64,000 nucleotides of DNA, taken from Phyllobacterium sp. YR531. GTDB taxonomy: Bacteria; Pseudomonadota; Alphaproteobacteria; Rhizobiales; Rhizobiaceae. Position numbers and translations under genes: made by a program. The notes below the pieces were generated by a model. The model did no database searches. It was not told the DNA's origin and saw only the letters and a program-made list of their open reading frames with translations. Below are positions 12,519-21,862 of this stretch, one piece after another. The DNA is taken from the NCBI RefSeq assembly GCF_000282595.1, contig NZ_AKIZ01000015.1, positions 62,001 through 126,000 of the forward strand. The letters are read 5' to 3'. The first letter of the stretch is position 1. The number at the start of each line of letters is the position of its first letter.

Positions 12519-13013
12519 ATGACGACAGCAATCTATGCCGGATCATTCGATCCGATCACCAATGGCCATATGGATGTGTTGCAAGGATCGCTGAGACTTG
12601 CAGACGAAGTATTTGTTGCCATTGGTATTCACCCCGGCAAGGCACCATTATTCACTTTTGAGGAACGGGTAGACCTCATCCAGCGCGTTGCTCTTGATGT
12701 GTTTGGCAAGGACGGCAAAAGAATTAAGGTCATTTCGTTTGATGGATTGCTCATCGATGCGGCACGTAAACACAAAGCCTCGCTTATGGTTCGTGGTCTG
12801 CGTGACGGAACCGACCTTGACTATGAAATGCAGATGGCTGGCATGAACGGTAAGATGGCACCGGAGTTGCAAACCGTGTTTCTGCCTGCCGATCCATCCG
12901 TCCGCACAATTACTGCCACATTGGTTCGGCAGATTGCGGCCATGGGCGGAGACGTCCGGCACTTTGTTCCCGCGCTTGTCGCTGATGCGCTCAAGACTAA
13001 ATTCAAATCTTGA
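12519..13013 (+). CDS. coaD: pantetheine-phosphate adenylyltransferase
   Basis: CoaD transfers AMP from ATP to 4'-phosphopantetheine, the fourth step of coenzyme A synthesis. The 164-residue protein is full length, with the nucleotidyltransferase motif [14 protein letters not shown] (T/HxGH), [21 protein letters not shown] (in the middle) and the C-terminal [14 protein letters not shown], where family members have the SST-type ATP loop. It leads a same-strand run coaD-ppi-ppi-queA-tgt with short gaps. A LexA-like box lies 55 bases upstream. Confidence 0.96.
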   Translation: MTTAIYAGSFDPITNGHMDVLQGSLRLADEVFVAIGIHPGKAPLFTFEERVDLIQRVALDVFGKDGKRIKVISFDGLLIDAARKHKASLMVRGLRDGTDLDYEMQMAGMNGKMAPELQTVFLPADPSVRTITATLVRQIAAMGGDVRHFVPALVADALKTKFKS

Positions 13014-13026
13014 TCTGGAGACTTTC

Positions 13027-13605
13027 ATGTCCGTATTCCGCACAGCATTGCTTGTTGCTGCCGTTTCGTCTCTGTCGTTTGCCACACTCAGCCCCAGCTG
13101 GGCTGACGATGCCAACACCCTGACGATCAAACTCAAGGACGGTGACGTCAAGGTTGAACTGCTTCCGGACCTTGCACCCAAGCATGTTGAACAGATCAAG
13201 GCGCTCGCCAAAGAGGGCGCTTATAATAATGTCGTGTTTCATCGCGTAATTCCGGGCTTCATGGCGCAGACCGGCGATGTGCAATATGGCAATACCGAAA
13301 AAGGATACAATCAAAGCGCGGCCGGCACCGGCGGTTCAACCCGTCCCGATATTCCTGCAGAGTTTTCCAAGGAACCATTCGTTCGCGGTGTCGTTGGCAT
13401 GGCACGTTCACAAAACCCGAATTCTGCAAATTCGCAGTTTTTCATCATGTTCACCGAATATCCTTCGCTCAATGGCCAGTACACGGTTGTCGGCAAGGTT
13501 ACGAGTGGTATGGAAGCCGTAGACAAGATCAAGAAGGGTTCAGAGGCAGACAATGGTGCTGTTGATAGCCCCGACAAGATGCTCAAGGTCACAGTTGGCC
13601 AGTAA
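13027..13605 (+). CDS. ppiA: peptidyl-prolyl cis-trans isomerase, cyclophilin type, periplasmic
   Basis: A 192-residue cyclophilin with a signal peptide (MSVFRTALLVAAVSSLSFAT, cleavage likely after SWA), so it folds proteins in the periplasm. The cyclophilin core is complete: VVFHRVIPGFMAQTGD, MARSQNPNSANSQFFI and the loop NGQYTVVGKV. The ATG at 13027 is preceded by GGAGAC. Upstream in-frame starts run into coaD and lack the signal peptide. The next gene is a close cytoplasmic paralogue. Confidence 0.92.
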   Translation: MSVFRTALLVAAVSSLSFATLSPSWADDANTLTIKLKDGDVKVELLPDLAPKHVEQIKALAKEGAYNNVVFHRVIPGFMAQTGDVQYGNTEKGYNQSAAGTGGSTRPDIPAEFSKEPFVRGVVGMARSQNPNSANSQFFIMFTEYPSLNGQYTVVGKVTSGMEAVDKIKKGSEADNGAVDSPDKMLKVTVGQ

Positions 13606-13629
13606 TTACTAACAAGGAGATTGCCTGAT

Positions 13630-14139
13630 ATGGCTTACAAAGACCCAGAAAACACAATCCTGCTCGAAACAACCAAGGGCAATGTTGTTATCGAACTTTA
13701 TCCGGATCTCGCTCCCGGCCACGTCGAGCGTATCAAGGAATTGGCACGTGAAGGCGCTTATGACGGCGTTGTCTTTCACCGCGTGATTGACGGGTTCATG
13801 GCACAGACCGGCGACGTAAAGTTCGGCAAGCAGGGTGGAAGCTCTTTCAATCCTTCGCGCGCAGGCATGGGCGGTTCGGACAAGCCGGACCTGAAGGCTG
13901 AATTCTCCAACGCCAATCACGGCCGCGGCGCTTGTTCGATGGCCCGCTCGCAGAACCCAAACTCTGCCAACTCACAGTTCTTCATCTGCTTTGACGATGC
14001 AGGCTTCCTCAATCGCCAGTACACGGTTTGGGGTCAGGTCATCGAAGGCATGGATAATGTCGACAAGATCAAGCGTGGCGAACCAGTGCAGGATCCAGAT
14101 TCCATCGTTTCCATGCGCGTTGCTGCAGACGCTGAATAA
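13630..14139 (+). CDS. ppiB: peptidyl-prolyl cis-trans isomerase, cyclophilin type, cytoplasmic
   Basis: A 169-residue cyclophilin without a signal peptide, beginning MAYKDPENTILLETTKGN. Motifs VVFHRVIDGFMAQTGD, MARSQNPNSANSQFFICF and RQYTVWGQVIEGMDNVD are intact. It follows ppiA by 24 bases with AAGGAG before the ATG. The pair looks like a tandem duplication whose copies went to the periplasm and cytoplasm. Confidence 0.93.
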   Translation: MAYKDPENTILLETTKGNVVIELYPDLAPGHVERIKELAREGAYDGVVFHRVIDGFMAQTGDVKFGKQGGSSFNPSRAGMGGSDKPDLKAEFSNANHGRGACSMARSQNPNSANSQFFICFDDAGFLNRQYTVWGQVIEGMDNVDKIKRGEPVQDPDSIVSMRVAADAE

Positions 14140-14151
14140 GGCATTGTTTAT

Positions 14152-15231
14152 ATGCGTGTTGATCTTTTCGATTTCGACTTGCCGGAAGACAACATTGCAT
14201 TGAGACCGGCAGAGCCGCGCGATTCAGCGCGGCTTTTGCTTGTAAAGAATGATGGTTCCGACTTTCAGGACAGTACAGTGCGCAATCTTGGAGATTTTCT
14301 TCAGGAAGGCGATGCATTGGTATTCAATGATACCAAAGTGATACCGGCACAACTTGAAGGTTTTCGTGAGCGTGAAGGCGTGAAGGCGCAAATTAGCGCG
14401 ACTTTACATATGCGTGCCGGTCCGGACCGCTGGAAAGCTTTCCTGCGACCTGCCAAGCGGATCAAAGAAGGCGAGCGGATCGATTTCGGTGATGGCAACA
14501 ATGCTTGTCTGTTGGGATCGTTGCACGCAACTGTTGCTGAAAAAGGCGATGCAGGCGAGGCACTGCTTGTCTTTGACTTCAGCGGACCCGATCTTGATCA
14601 GGCGATTGCTGCTGTCGGGCATATTCCATTGCCACCTTACATAGCTTCCAAACGTGCCGAAGACGAGCGCGACCAGGCGGATTACCAAACAGTCTATGCG
14701 CGCGAAGAAGGCGCTGTTGCGGCTCCGACCGCAGGATTGCACTTTACGCCAGAGCTGCTGGCGGATCTGAAAAAGCGCGGCATTGAAGAACATTTCGTAA
14801 CGTTGCATGTGGGTGCAGGAACATTTCTTCCGGTAAAGGCCGATGATACGGCTGATCACAAGATGCATGCGGAAATCGGTACTGTCGATGCCACCACGGC
14901 AGGGGCATTAAATGCAGTTAAGGCAAGGGGCGGACGCATTGTTTCTGTTGGCACAACATCCTTGCGTCTGCTGGAAAGTGCCACCGCCGAGGATGGTGTC
15001 ATAAGGCCATGGTCGGGACCGACTGACATATTCATCACACCAGGCTATCAGTTTCGCGCAGTAGACATGCTGATGACCAATTTCCATCTGCCGCGCTCCA
15101 CATTGTTCATGCTCGTTTCCGCATTCAGCGGGTTTGAGCGCATGCACGCAGCTTACGACTATGCGATCAAAAACCGCTATCGCTTCTATTCCTATGGCGA
15201 CTCAAGCCTGTTATGGCGATCAGCATCATGA
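14152..15231 (+). CDS. queA: S-adenosylmethionine:tRNA ribosyltransferase-isomerase
   Basis: QueA moves the ribose of SAM onto preQ1 in tRNA to make epoxyqueuosine. The 359-residue protein starts [29 protein letters not shown] (read in two parts), and has [14 protein letters not shown], the core [13 protein letters not shown] and the C-terminal [17 protein letters not shown]. It overlaps tgt by four bases (ATGA at 15228), and the two act one after the other in queuosine synthesis, so coupling is expected. Confidence 0.96.
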   Translation: MRVDLFDFDLPEDNIALRPAEPRDSARLLLVKNDGSDFQDSTVRNLGDFLQEGDALVFNDTKVIPAQLEGFREREGVKAQISATLHMRAGPDRWKAFLRPAKRIKEGERIDFGDGNNACLLGSLHATVAEKGDAGEALLVFDFSGPDLDQAIAAVGHIPLPPYIASKRAEDERDQADYQTVYAREEGAVAAPTAGLHFTPELLADLKKRGIEEHFVTLHVGAGTFLPVKADDTADHKMHAEIGTVDATTAGALNAVKARGGRIVSVGTTSLRLLESATAEDGVIRPWSGPTDIFITPGYQFRAVDMLMTNFHLPRSTLFMLVSAFSGFERMHAAYDYAIKNRYRFYSYGDSSLLWRSAS

Positions 15232-16361
15232 CAAGCGAAAACTTTGAATTCAAATTGATAGCCACGGACGGCAAAGCCCGTCGCGGTGAAATCACCATGC
15301 CGCGGGGCACTGTCCGCACGCCTGCCTTCATGCCGGTCGGCACGGCAGGTACGGTAAAAGCCATGTATATGGATCAGGTGCGCGATTTGGGCGCCGACAT
15401 CATCCTTGGCAATACCTATCATCTGATGTTGAGACCGGGGGCCGAAAGGGTCGCCAAACTTGGTGGCCTGCATGATTTTGCGCGATGGCCCGGTCCGATT
15501 CTGACGGATTCAGGCGGGTTTCAGGTGATGTCGCTTGCCCAACTGCGCAAGCTGGACGAGAAGGGCGTGACCTTCCGCTCACATATTGATGGGCGTGCCT
15601 ATGAAATGACGCCGGAACGCTCAATTGAGATTCAAGGTCTACTGGATTCTGACATCCAGATGCAGCTCGATGAGTGTGTTGCGCTGCCATCGACTCCCAA
15701 GGACATTCAGCGTGCCATGGAGCTTTCGCTGCGTTGGGCAGAGCGTTGCAAGGTTGCATTCGGGACACAGCCGGGAAAGGCCATGTTCGGGATCGTGCAG
15801 GGTGGTGATGTTCCGGACCTGCGCATACGATCTGCACAGGCTCTCAAGTCCATGGACCTTAAAGGTTATGCGGTGGGTGGACTGGCGGTTGGCGAACCGC
15901 AGGAAGTCATGCTCGACATGCTTGATGTGACCTGCCCGGAGCTTCCTACGGAAAAGCCGCGTTATTTGATGGGTGTCGGCACGCCCGATGACATTTTGAA
16001 ATCAGTGGCGCGCGGCATCGATATGTTTGACTGCGTAATGCCGACGCGGGCAGGGCGGCACGGTCTTGCCTTCACCCGCCGTGGCAAGGTCAATCTGCGT
16101 AATGCGCGGCATGCGGATGATCCAAGACCGCTTGACGAAGAGTCAACCTGTCCGGCAGCCCGGGACTATAGTCGTGCTTATCTGCACCATCTGGTCAAAT
16201 CCGGTGAAGCGCTTGGCGGCATGCTGCTGACATGGAACAATCTCGCCTATTACCAGCAACTGATGCAGGGCGTACGCAGCGCAATTGAAGCTACGCGTTT
16301 CGATGATTTTGTCAGCGAAACACAGGCTGCCTGGGCGACAGGCGATATTCCTGTCAATTAG
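15228..16361 (+). CDS. tgt: tRNA-guanine transglycosylase with a degenerate zinc site
   Basis: Tgt exchanges G34 of GUN-anticodon tRNAs for preQ1. The 377-residue protein keeps the catalytic set: DSGGFQ (Asp94), MQLDEC (Asp148), FGIVQGG, GGLAVGE and nucleophile Asp268 in DCVMPTR. The C-terminal zinc motif, CxCxxC plus a distant His in other bacterial Tgts, reads S306-T-C308-P-A-A311 with Asn337 in TWNNL in place of the His. Three of four ligands are therefore gone. The ATG at 15228 overlaps the queA stop; ATG 15213 in the same frame is the alternative. The stop overlaps that of the convergent TetR gene. Confidence 0.95.
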   Translation: MTSENFEFKLIATDGKARRGEITMPRGTVRTPAFMPVGTAGTVKAMYMDQVRDLGADIILGNTYHLMLRPGAERVAKLGGLHDFARWPGPILTDSGGFQVMSLAQLRKLDEKGVTFRSHIDGRAYEMTPERSIEIQGLLDSDIQMQLDECVALPSTPKDIQRAMELSLRWAERCKVAFGTQPGKAMFGIVQGGDVPDLRIRSAQALKSMDLKGYAVGGLAVGEPQEVMLDMLDVTCPELPTEKPRYLMGVGTPDDILKSVARGIDMFDCVMPTRAGRHGLAFTRRGKVNLRNARHADDPRPLDEESTCPAARDYSRAYLHHLVKSGEALGGMLLTWNNLAYYQQLMQGVRSAIEATRFDDFVSETQAAWATGDIPVN

Positions 16362-16930
16362 CTTACGGTTACAACTTCTGCTGCTTTGACCGTCTCGAAC
16401 AGAACTTTAAGCCGGTCAATTGTTGCGATTTGCTCGTCACGGCTCAAGCCTTCCATCTCAAAGAGTTTCAGGCTGCGCATACCCTCGATTGTCAGAAATG
16501 CCATCAAAGCGAGCGTGGGATCTTCAGAGTTTTCGCGGATGCGTTGCAGTAGCTGTTTATTATAACGCCGTATCGGATCAAGAAATGTCGGGTCGTTGGC
16601 GATAGCGGCCAATATGCCGGAGGGCTCTTTCTCGTTACATAGAAACTCTGCCCTGAAGACCGCTATGCAGGCAAGAATGACACTGTTCTTGCCGTGATTT
16701 CTGGCAGCCTCTTCCTTCTTTAGTGATTCGTCGAATTCAGCCATATGGTTTTCGACGAGGGCTTCAAGCAATTTTGCTTTGGTCGGGAAACTATAAAGAA
16801 GTCCACCTTTTGACAGACCGGCTCTACGGGCCACTGCGTCAAGCGACAGGTTAACCGGCCCGACTTCCATGGCAATTTCGGCAGCTGCCTGCAGGATTTT
16901 ATCTTTGGTGGAGAGCGTGTCCGCCTTCAT
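16358..16930 (-). CDS. TetR family repressor of the adjacent RND efflux genes
   Basis: A 190-residue TetR protein with helix-turn-helix at residues about 10-55 ([14 protein letters not shown], then [21 protein letters not shown]). The [10 protein letters not shown] variant is typical of efflux-linked members. It is divergent from the membrane-fusion protein gene, and a perfect inverted repeat lies between them at 16975-16990, so autorepression and repression of the pump are likely. The ATG at 16930 is chosen over a GTG at 16954. The specific effector is unknown. Confidence 0.85.
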   Translation of the reverse strand: MKADTLSTKDKILQAAAEIAMEVGPVNLSLDAVARRAGLSKGGLLYSFPTKAKLLEALVENHMAEFDESLKKEEAARNHGKNSVILACIAVFRAEFLCNEKEPSGILAAIANDPTFLDPIRRYNKQLLQRIRENSEDPTLALMAFLTIEGMRSLKLFEMEGLSRDEQIATIDRLKVLFETVKAAEVVTVS

Positions 16931-16967
16931 TCTAAAACTTTCGTTATAAGGCACCTGTCAACGGATA

Positions 16968-16999
16968 TTGACAATACCGTCCAGACGGTACAGTACATT
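16968..16999 (+). promoter_or_regulatory. RND-operon promoter with TetR operator
   Basis: TTGACA at 16968-16973 is the -35; TACAGT (16989-16994) or TACATT (16994-16999) could be the -10. Directly between them is the inverted repeat TACCGTC-CA-GACGGTA at 16975-16990. A repressor there would block RNA polymerase. It is 38 bases from the regulator start and about 95-104 from the fusion-protein start. Confidence 0.6.
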
Positions 17000-17093
17000 G
17001 CGGGTGGCAATCAAGTCCACACTACGTTAATCTCATATGACAGGCTGGCAGAAATTTTGCTGGCCATTGTTTTGTTCCGGAGCGGTTTCCCCC

Positions 17094-18320
17094 ATGATTA
17101 AGCGCTACATTGTTCCCGTGATCGTCCTGATCCTGGTCGTATTGCTCGGTGTTGGATTGGTAGGATTCAATCTGTTCCGGGAAAAAGCGATCAAAGATTT
17201 TTTTGCTACGATGCAGCAGCCCGCCGCTCCGGTATCAACCTACACGGTTGAGCCTGGTGTATGGACGCCCAATATCGAAGCAATTGGTACAGTTAGCGCC
17301 ATTCAGGGTGTTGAGCTAGCTGTCGAAGTAGCAGGTATCGTCAAGGACATACCATTCGAAGCCAACCAGATGGTTGAGAAGGGCGCCGACCTGCTTCAGT
17401 TGGACGACGCCATTGAAAAGGCCGATATCGTTGCTGCCAAGGCGCAGGATGTTCTGGCGGACCAGACACTTGAGCGCGCGCGTACGTTGAATACACGCGG
17501 TGTTGGAGCCGTTTCCAATGTGGATGAGGCCCAGTCAGCATCCTTGGCCAAGAAAGCCGAAATTGCAAAGCTGCAGGCTGTTCTCGATCAGAAGCTGATT
17601 AAAGCTCCGTTCAAGGGTACAGTCGGTATTCCGGGCATCGAGCTTGGCCAGTATCTGTCGCCCGGAACAGTCGTTGTTTCCTTGCAGGATCTCAACACAA
17701 TGCGTGTTGATTTTACGGTGCCGGAACAGTCACTTGCTTCCATTGAGATCAACCAGCCGATCAAACTCAACCTCACTGATAATGAAGAGAGCTTCGATGG
17801 CGTGATTACTGCTATCGAGCCGCGTATCGACCCATCGACACGCCTTGTTTCTGTACGTGCCAAGGTTGAAAACTCCTCGGGCAAGCTCCGTCCCGGTCAA
17901 TTTGCTCAGGTTCGCGTGACACTTCCGAAGGAAGAAAACGTTGTTACCTTGCCTCAGACCGCGCTCGTTTCCAGCCTGTATGGCGATTACGTGTTCGTTG
18001 TTCGCCCTGCACCGGAAGAAAAGAAGCCAGCCGAAGGCGCTGCACCAGCCGATGCCGCAAAGCCGGCTGATGCGGCAAAGCCTGCCGATGCAGCCAAGCC
18101 GGCTGAGGGCGAGAAGAAAGAAGAGAAACTTGTTGCAACCCAGGTATTCGTGACCCCTGGCCGCCGCTCAGGACTTGTGGTCGAAGTCACCAAGGGTCTG
18201 AAACAAGGCGACATAGTCATTACTGCAGGTCAGAATCGCTTGAGCCCTGGCGCTGCGGTGAAGATCGACAACTCTGTTAACCCAGCAAATACAACCGATG
18301 CAGGACTGCCAAAGAAATGA
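17094..18320 (+). CDS. RND efflux membrane-fusion (periplasmic adaptor) protein
   Basis: A 408-residue adaptor that links an RND pump to an outer-membrane channel. It begins MIKRYIVPVIVLILVVLLGV, an uncleaved membrane anchor without a lipobox. The half-lipoyl motifs (GIVKDIPFEANQMVEKGADLLQLD; KAPFKGTVGIPGIELGQYLSPG, read in parts) flank a short coiled coil with GVGAVSNVDEA. Near residues 318-335 three PADAAK repeats sit in a lysine-rich insertion before the last domain. GGAG lies 11 bases before the ATG at 17094; an in-frame start at 17037 would add an unlikely leader. It overlaps the pump gene by four bases. Confidence 0.88.
   Translation: MIKRYIVPVIVLILVVLLGVGLVGFNLFREKAIKDFFATMQQPAAPVSTYTVEPGVWTPNIEAIGTVSAIQGVELAVEVAGIVKDIPFEANQMVEKGADLLQLDDAIEKADIVAAKAQDVLADQTLERARTLNTRGVGAVSNVDEAQSASLAKKAEIAKLQAVLDQKLIKAPFKGTVGIPGIELGQYLSPGTVVVSLQDLNTMRVDFTVPEQSLASIEINQPIKLNLTDNEESFDGVITAIEPRIDPSTRLVSVRAKVENSSGKLRPGQFAQVRVTLPKEENVVTLPQTALVSSLYGDYVFVVRPAPEEKKPAEGAAPADAAKPADAAKPADAAKPAEGEKKEEKLVATQVFVTPGRRSGLVVEVTKGLKQGDIVITAGQNRLSPGAAVKIDNSVNPANTTDAGLPKK
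18045..18098 (+). repeat. three tandem 18-base units encoding PADAAK
   Basis: Units at 18045-18062, 18063-18080 and 18081-18098 each encode PADAAK, with a partial fourth (PAEG). Third codon positions differ between units, so the copies are not recent. They lengthen a flexible charged linker in the adaptor protein. Confidence 0.7.
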
Positions 18321-21300
18321 ATTTTTCCGAGATATTCATTCGCCGTCCAGTTCTCTCGACGGTTGTAGCACTGATGATCATTCTGCTTGGCGCGCAGGGT
18401 CTAGTGAACTTGTCTGTTCGCGAATACCCGAAGGTCGAGGAAACGGTTATCACCATTTCAACAGCCTATCCGGGTGCAAGCGCGGATCTGATGCAGGGCT
18501 TCATTTCGTCGCCCATCGCTAAAGCGGTGACGACGACTGAAAATATCGATTATGTAACATCTTCCTCGTCGCCATCGTCGAGCAAAGTTACAGTTCAGAT
18601 GAAGCTCGGTGCTGATCCAGACGCTGCGTTGACCGAAGTCATCTCCAAGGTCAATCAGGTTCGCGGCGATCTGCCGGAAGAATCTGACGATCCCATTATT
18701 ACAAAGGGAACGGGTCAGGACTTCGCGACCATGTACCTTGCCGTACAGAATCCGAATATGACCAGTGAGCAGATCACCGAGTATCTCGAGCGCGTTATTC
18801 AACCGCGTATGTCGACTATTCAAGGTGTTGCCGACGCCCAGATTCTGGGTGGACAGGTATTCTCTATGCGCGTCTGGATTGACCCGATCAAGCTCGCGGC
18901 TCGCGGCACGACGGCAACTGAAGTGCTGACTGCGATCAACCAGTCCAACTTCCTGTCGGCTCCAGGCAAGGTAAAGAATCTTTATGTTGCCTCGCCAATT
19001 ACTCTGAAGACAACGTTGCAGACGCCTGAAGCATTCGGCGCAATGCCCATCAAATCAGATGGCGACAGCATTGTTCGCCTGCGGGATGTAGCGCGCGTTG
19101 AGCTTGGCGCTGTCAGCAAAGATACGGTTGTGACCTTCAATGGTTCCAGCGGTACGTTCCTTGGTGTCTTTCCGACACCGGCTGCCAACCCTATCGATAT
19201 GACGGCTGCCGTTCGCAAGGAGCTGCCATCCATTCAGCAATCGCTGCCGGAAGGCATGACGATTACCATGTTGTATGACGCGACCGAGCAAATCAGCTCG
19301 TCCATTGAAGAAGTGTTGAAAACCGTTGCTGAAGCGGTGCTGATCGTTGTTGCGGTTATTCTGCTGTTCCTCGGATCGTTCCGGTCGGTCATTATTCCGG
19401 TTGTCACCATTCCGATCTCGCTTGTCGGCGTGTGCTTCTTCCTGTTTCTTCTCGGTTATTCGATCAATCTTCTGTCACTGCTCGCGATGGTTCTCGCCAT
19501 CGGTCTGGTGGTGGATGACGCAATTGTCGTGTTGGAGAATATCCATCGACATATCGAAGAAGGGCTGAAACCAATCGATGCCGCGTTGCGCGGTATGAAG
19601 GAAATCACTGGCCCTATCATTGCCATGACCGTGACGCTTGCCGCTGTGTTCGCACCGCTGGGCTTTACAGGTGGTCTGACAGGCTCTCTGTTCCGCGAAT
19701 TCGCGTTCACACTGGCAGGTTCGGTTATCATTTCTGGTGTCGCAGCTTTGACTGTATCGCCAATGATGTGTGCTCTGCTGCTGCGCGGTGGCAATCACAG
19801 CCGCTTCCAGCGTATCGTCGATGGTGCTTTCGGCTGGCTCGAAGGTGCATATGAACGTCGCGTTGCCGGGTCACTGGGTTTCCGTCCTGTAACATTGTTC
19901 ATTGTTATCGCGCTTGTCGCTTTAACCGGGTTCCTTTTCACGAAGACATCTTCTGAACTGGCTCCGGAAGAAGATTCCGGCGCGTTGTTCTCTCTGGTGA
20001 ATGCTCCTCAGTATGCAACGTCTGATTACACCAAGCTTTACGCTGATCAGATCGACAATCTGACCAAGGATTTGCCTGAGCTGAAAGCCCGCTTCAATAT
20101 TCTCGGGCTTGGCACGACAAATTCCGCATTTGCGATCTGGGTGTTTAAGGATTGGTCCGAGCGCGACAAATCCCAGAAGCAGCTGCAAGAAGAGTTGCAG
20201 GGCCGTATTGCGCCTGTAGCTGGTGCCGAAGCATTTATCTTCTCACCTCCGACCCTGCCAGGTACTGGCGGCGGCTTGCCTATTTCGGTCATCATCCAGT
20301 CGACTGGACCGGCTGACAAGGTGTTTGAGGTTGCCGAGGATATCAAGAACAAGGCCCAGGCCTCCGGGCAGTTCATCATCGTGCAGAACTCACTGTCGTT
20401 TAACGCACCTCAGGTCACGATTACCATTGATCGTGACCGGGCATCCGCTTTGGGCGTGCCTGTCAGTGAGATCGGTCAGACACTCGGACTACTCGTCGGT
20501 GAGCCAAAAGTGTCGAAGTTCGACCGAGACTCAAACAGCTATGACATTTATCCGCAGGTGCCACAGGATTTCCGTTCCAATCCGGACAAGCTCGGCCAGT
20601 ACTTCGTAAAGAGTGCATCGGGTGATATGGTACCGCTATCTGCGGTAGTGAAAATCAGCGAAAATGCATCACCTGCAGCCATTGAGCAGTTCAACCAGCT
20701 CAACTCAGCGACAATCTCGGCTTTGCCATTGCCGGGTGTGACGACGGGGCAGGGCTTGCAGACGATTATTGATACAGCACAGCCATTGATGCCTGATGGG
20801 TTCTTCCTCGATTATTCGGGCCAGTCCCGTCTTGAAATCGAGCAGGGCAGCACAATTCTGATCGCATTTGCCTTGGCCGTGGTTGTTATCTATCTGGTGC
20901 TCGCAGCTCAGTTCGAAAGCTTCCGTGATCCGTTCATCATCATGATGTCGGTTCCGCTGTCGATCTTTGGGGCGATTGTTCCGCTGAACCTGGGCTTGGG
21001 CACACTCAACATCTATACTCAGGTTGGATTGATCACCCTCGTCGGGCTGATTACCAAGCACGGCATTCTGATGGTGGAGTTTGCCAATCAGCAGCGTGAG
21101 CTTCATGGCATTTCGCGGCATGATGCAATTATTCTGGCGGCAAAGACACGTCTTCGCCCGATCCTGATGACGACTGCAGCTATGGCTTTGGGTGTTATCC
21201 CATTGATCACGGCAACAGGTGCAGGTGCTGCGGCCCGTTACTCTATCGGTCTGGTAATCTTCTCCGGTATTCTCGTGGGAACGATCTTCACTCTCTTTGT

Positions 21301-21403
21301 AGTGCCGATGTTCTACACCTTCATTTCCAGAAAGGATTTGAAGTCCGAGAGCGCTACAGCTGAACCCGGTGGAAACGCTACGCCTCAAACCAGCCACAGC
21401 TAG
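18317..21403 (+). CDS. RND family multidrug efflux inner-membrane pump (HAE1 type)
   Basis: A 1028-residue proton-driven pump. It opens FIRRPVLSTVVALMIILLGA and has twelve membrane segments in two halves with two large periplasmic loops. The proton-relay aspartates lie in GLVVDDAIVVLENI, as in AcrB TM4, and the second half has GLITKHGILMVEFAN. The sequence type resembles the MexK/VexF group of HAE1 pumps more than AcrB itself. It starts inside the adaptor stop (ATGA), and no outer-membrane channel gene follows, so a shared TolC-like channel must be used. A strong terminator closes the operon. Substrates are not predictable. Confidence 0.92.
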   Translation: MNFSEIFIRRPVLSTVVALMIILLGAQGLVNLSVREYPKVEETVITISTAYPGASADLMQGFISSPIAKAVTTTENIDYVTSSSSPSSSKVTVQMKLGADPDAALTEVISKVNQVRGDLPEESDDPIITKGTGQDFATMYLAVQNPNMTSEQITEYLERVIQPRMSTIQGVADAQILGGQVFSMRVWIDPIKLAARGTTATEVLTAINQSNFLSAPGKVKNLYVASPITLKTTLQTPEAFGAMPIKSDGDSIVRLRDVARVELGAVSKDTVVTFNGSSGTFLGVFPTPAANPIDMTAAVRKELPSIQQSLPEGMTITMLYDATEQISSSIEEVLKTVAEAVLIVVAVILLFLGSFRSVIIPVVTIPISLVGVCFFLFLLGYSINLLSLLAMVLAIGLVVDDAIVVLENIHRHIEEGLKPIDAALRGMKEITGPIIAMTVTLAAVFAPLGFTGGLTGSLFREFAFTLAGSVIISGVAALTVSPMMCALLLRGGNHSRFQRIVDGAFGWLEGAYERRVAGSLGFRPVTLFIVIALVALTGFLFTKTSSELAPEEDSGALFSLVNAPQYATSDYTKLYADQIDNLTKDLPELKARFNILGLGTTNSAFAIWVFKDWSERDKSQKQLQEELQGRIAPVAGAEAFIFSPPTLPGTGGGLPISVIIQSTGPADKVFEVAEDIKNKAQASGQFIIVQNSLSFNAPQVTITIDRDRASALGVPVSEIGQTLGLLVGEPKVSKFDRDSNSYDIYPQVPQDFRSNPDKLGQYFVKSASGDMVPLSAVVKISENASPAAIEQFNQLNSATISALPLPGVTTGQGLQTIIDTAQPLMPDGFFLDYSGQSRLEIEQGSTILIAFALAVVVIYLVLAAQFESFRDPFIIMMSVPLSIFGAIVPLNLGLGTLNIYTQVGLITLVGLITKHGILMVEFANQQRELHGISRHDAIILAAKTRLRPILMTTAAMALGVIPLITATGAGAAARYSIGLVIFSGILVGTIFTLFVVPMFYTFISRKDLKSESATAEPGGNATPQTSHS

Positions 21404-21420
21404 AAGAAAACACGTAACAA

Positions 21421-21457
21421 AAAGCCTCCGTACCATTTGGTCCGGAGGCTTTTTTTA
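21421..21457 (+). terminator. RND operon terminator
   Basis: AAAGCCTCCG (21421-21430) pairs with CGGAGGCTTT (21443-21452) and is followed by a run of T. The preceding A-run means it may also stop transcripts from the convergent small gene at 21476. Confidence 0.85.
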
Positions 21458-21475
21458 TTGTCGAATGTTAAGCAA

Positions 21476-21730
21476 TCAGGCGCGTTTAACGGCGCGGATG
21501 ATAACAAGCAGGATAATTGCACCGATGGCCGCGGCAATAATCTGTCCGATTATACCTGCACCCAGTGAGATGCCGAGCCTTGGAAACAGGAAGCCCGCAA
21601 TAAAAGCGCCGATCACGCCGACGACAAGATCGCCGACGAGGCCAAAGCCACCGCCGCGAACCAGCATGCTGGCCAGCCAGCCAGCAATCAGTCCAACCAG
21701 TAGAAATACGAGAAGACCTTCTCCGCCCAT
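21476..21730 (-). CDS. GlsB/YeaQ/YmgE family small membrane protein
   Basis: An 84-residue protein starting MGGEGLLVFLLVGLIAGWLAS, with three hydrophobic helices separated by glycine-rich turns (GGGFGLVGDLVVGVIGAFIAG, read in parts), the transglycosylase-associated (GlsB) family pattern. Its role is unproven, often stress-linked. GGAGAAC lies just before the ATG at 21730; a longer frame to 21787 lacks a ribosome site. Confidence 0.8.
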   Translation of the reverse strand: MGGEGLLVFLLVGLIAGWLASMLVRGGGFGLVGDLVVGVIGAFIAGFLFPRLGISLGAGIIGQIIAAAIGAIILLVIIRAVKRA

Positions 21731-21862
21731 ATCAAGTTCTCCATTAACCGGTTTCACCACGATGGTTCGCAGGCCTGGATTCCTCAATCCATGATAGGCA
21801 AGAGAATCATCAAGGAGAGTCTACGCCCGGCAGGGCCTTTTGGATAATAAAAGTTGTTCCGG

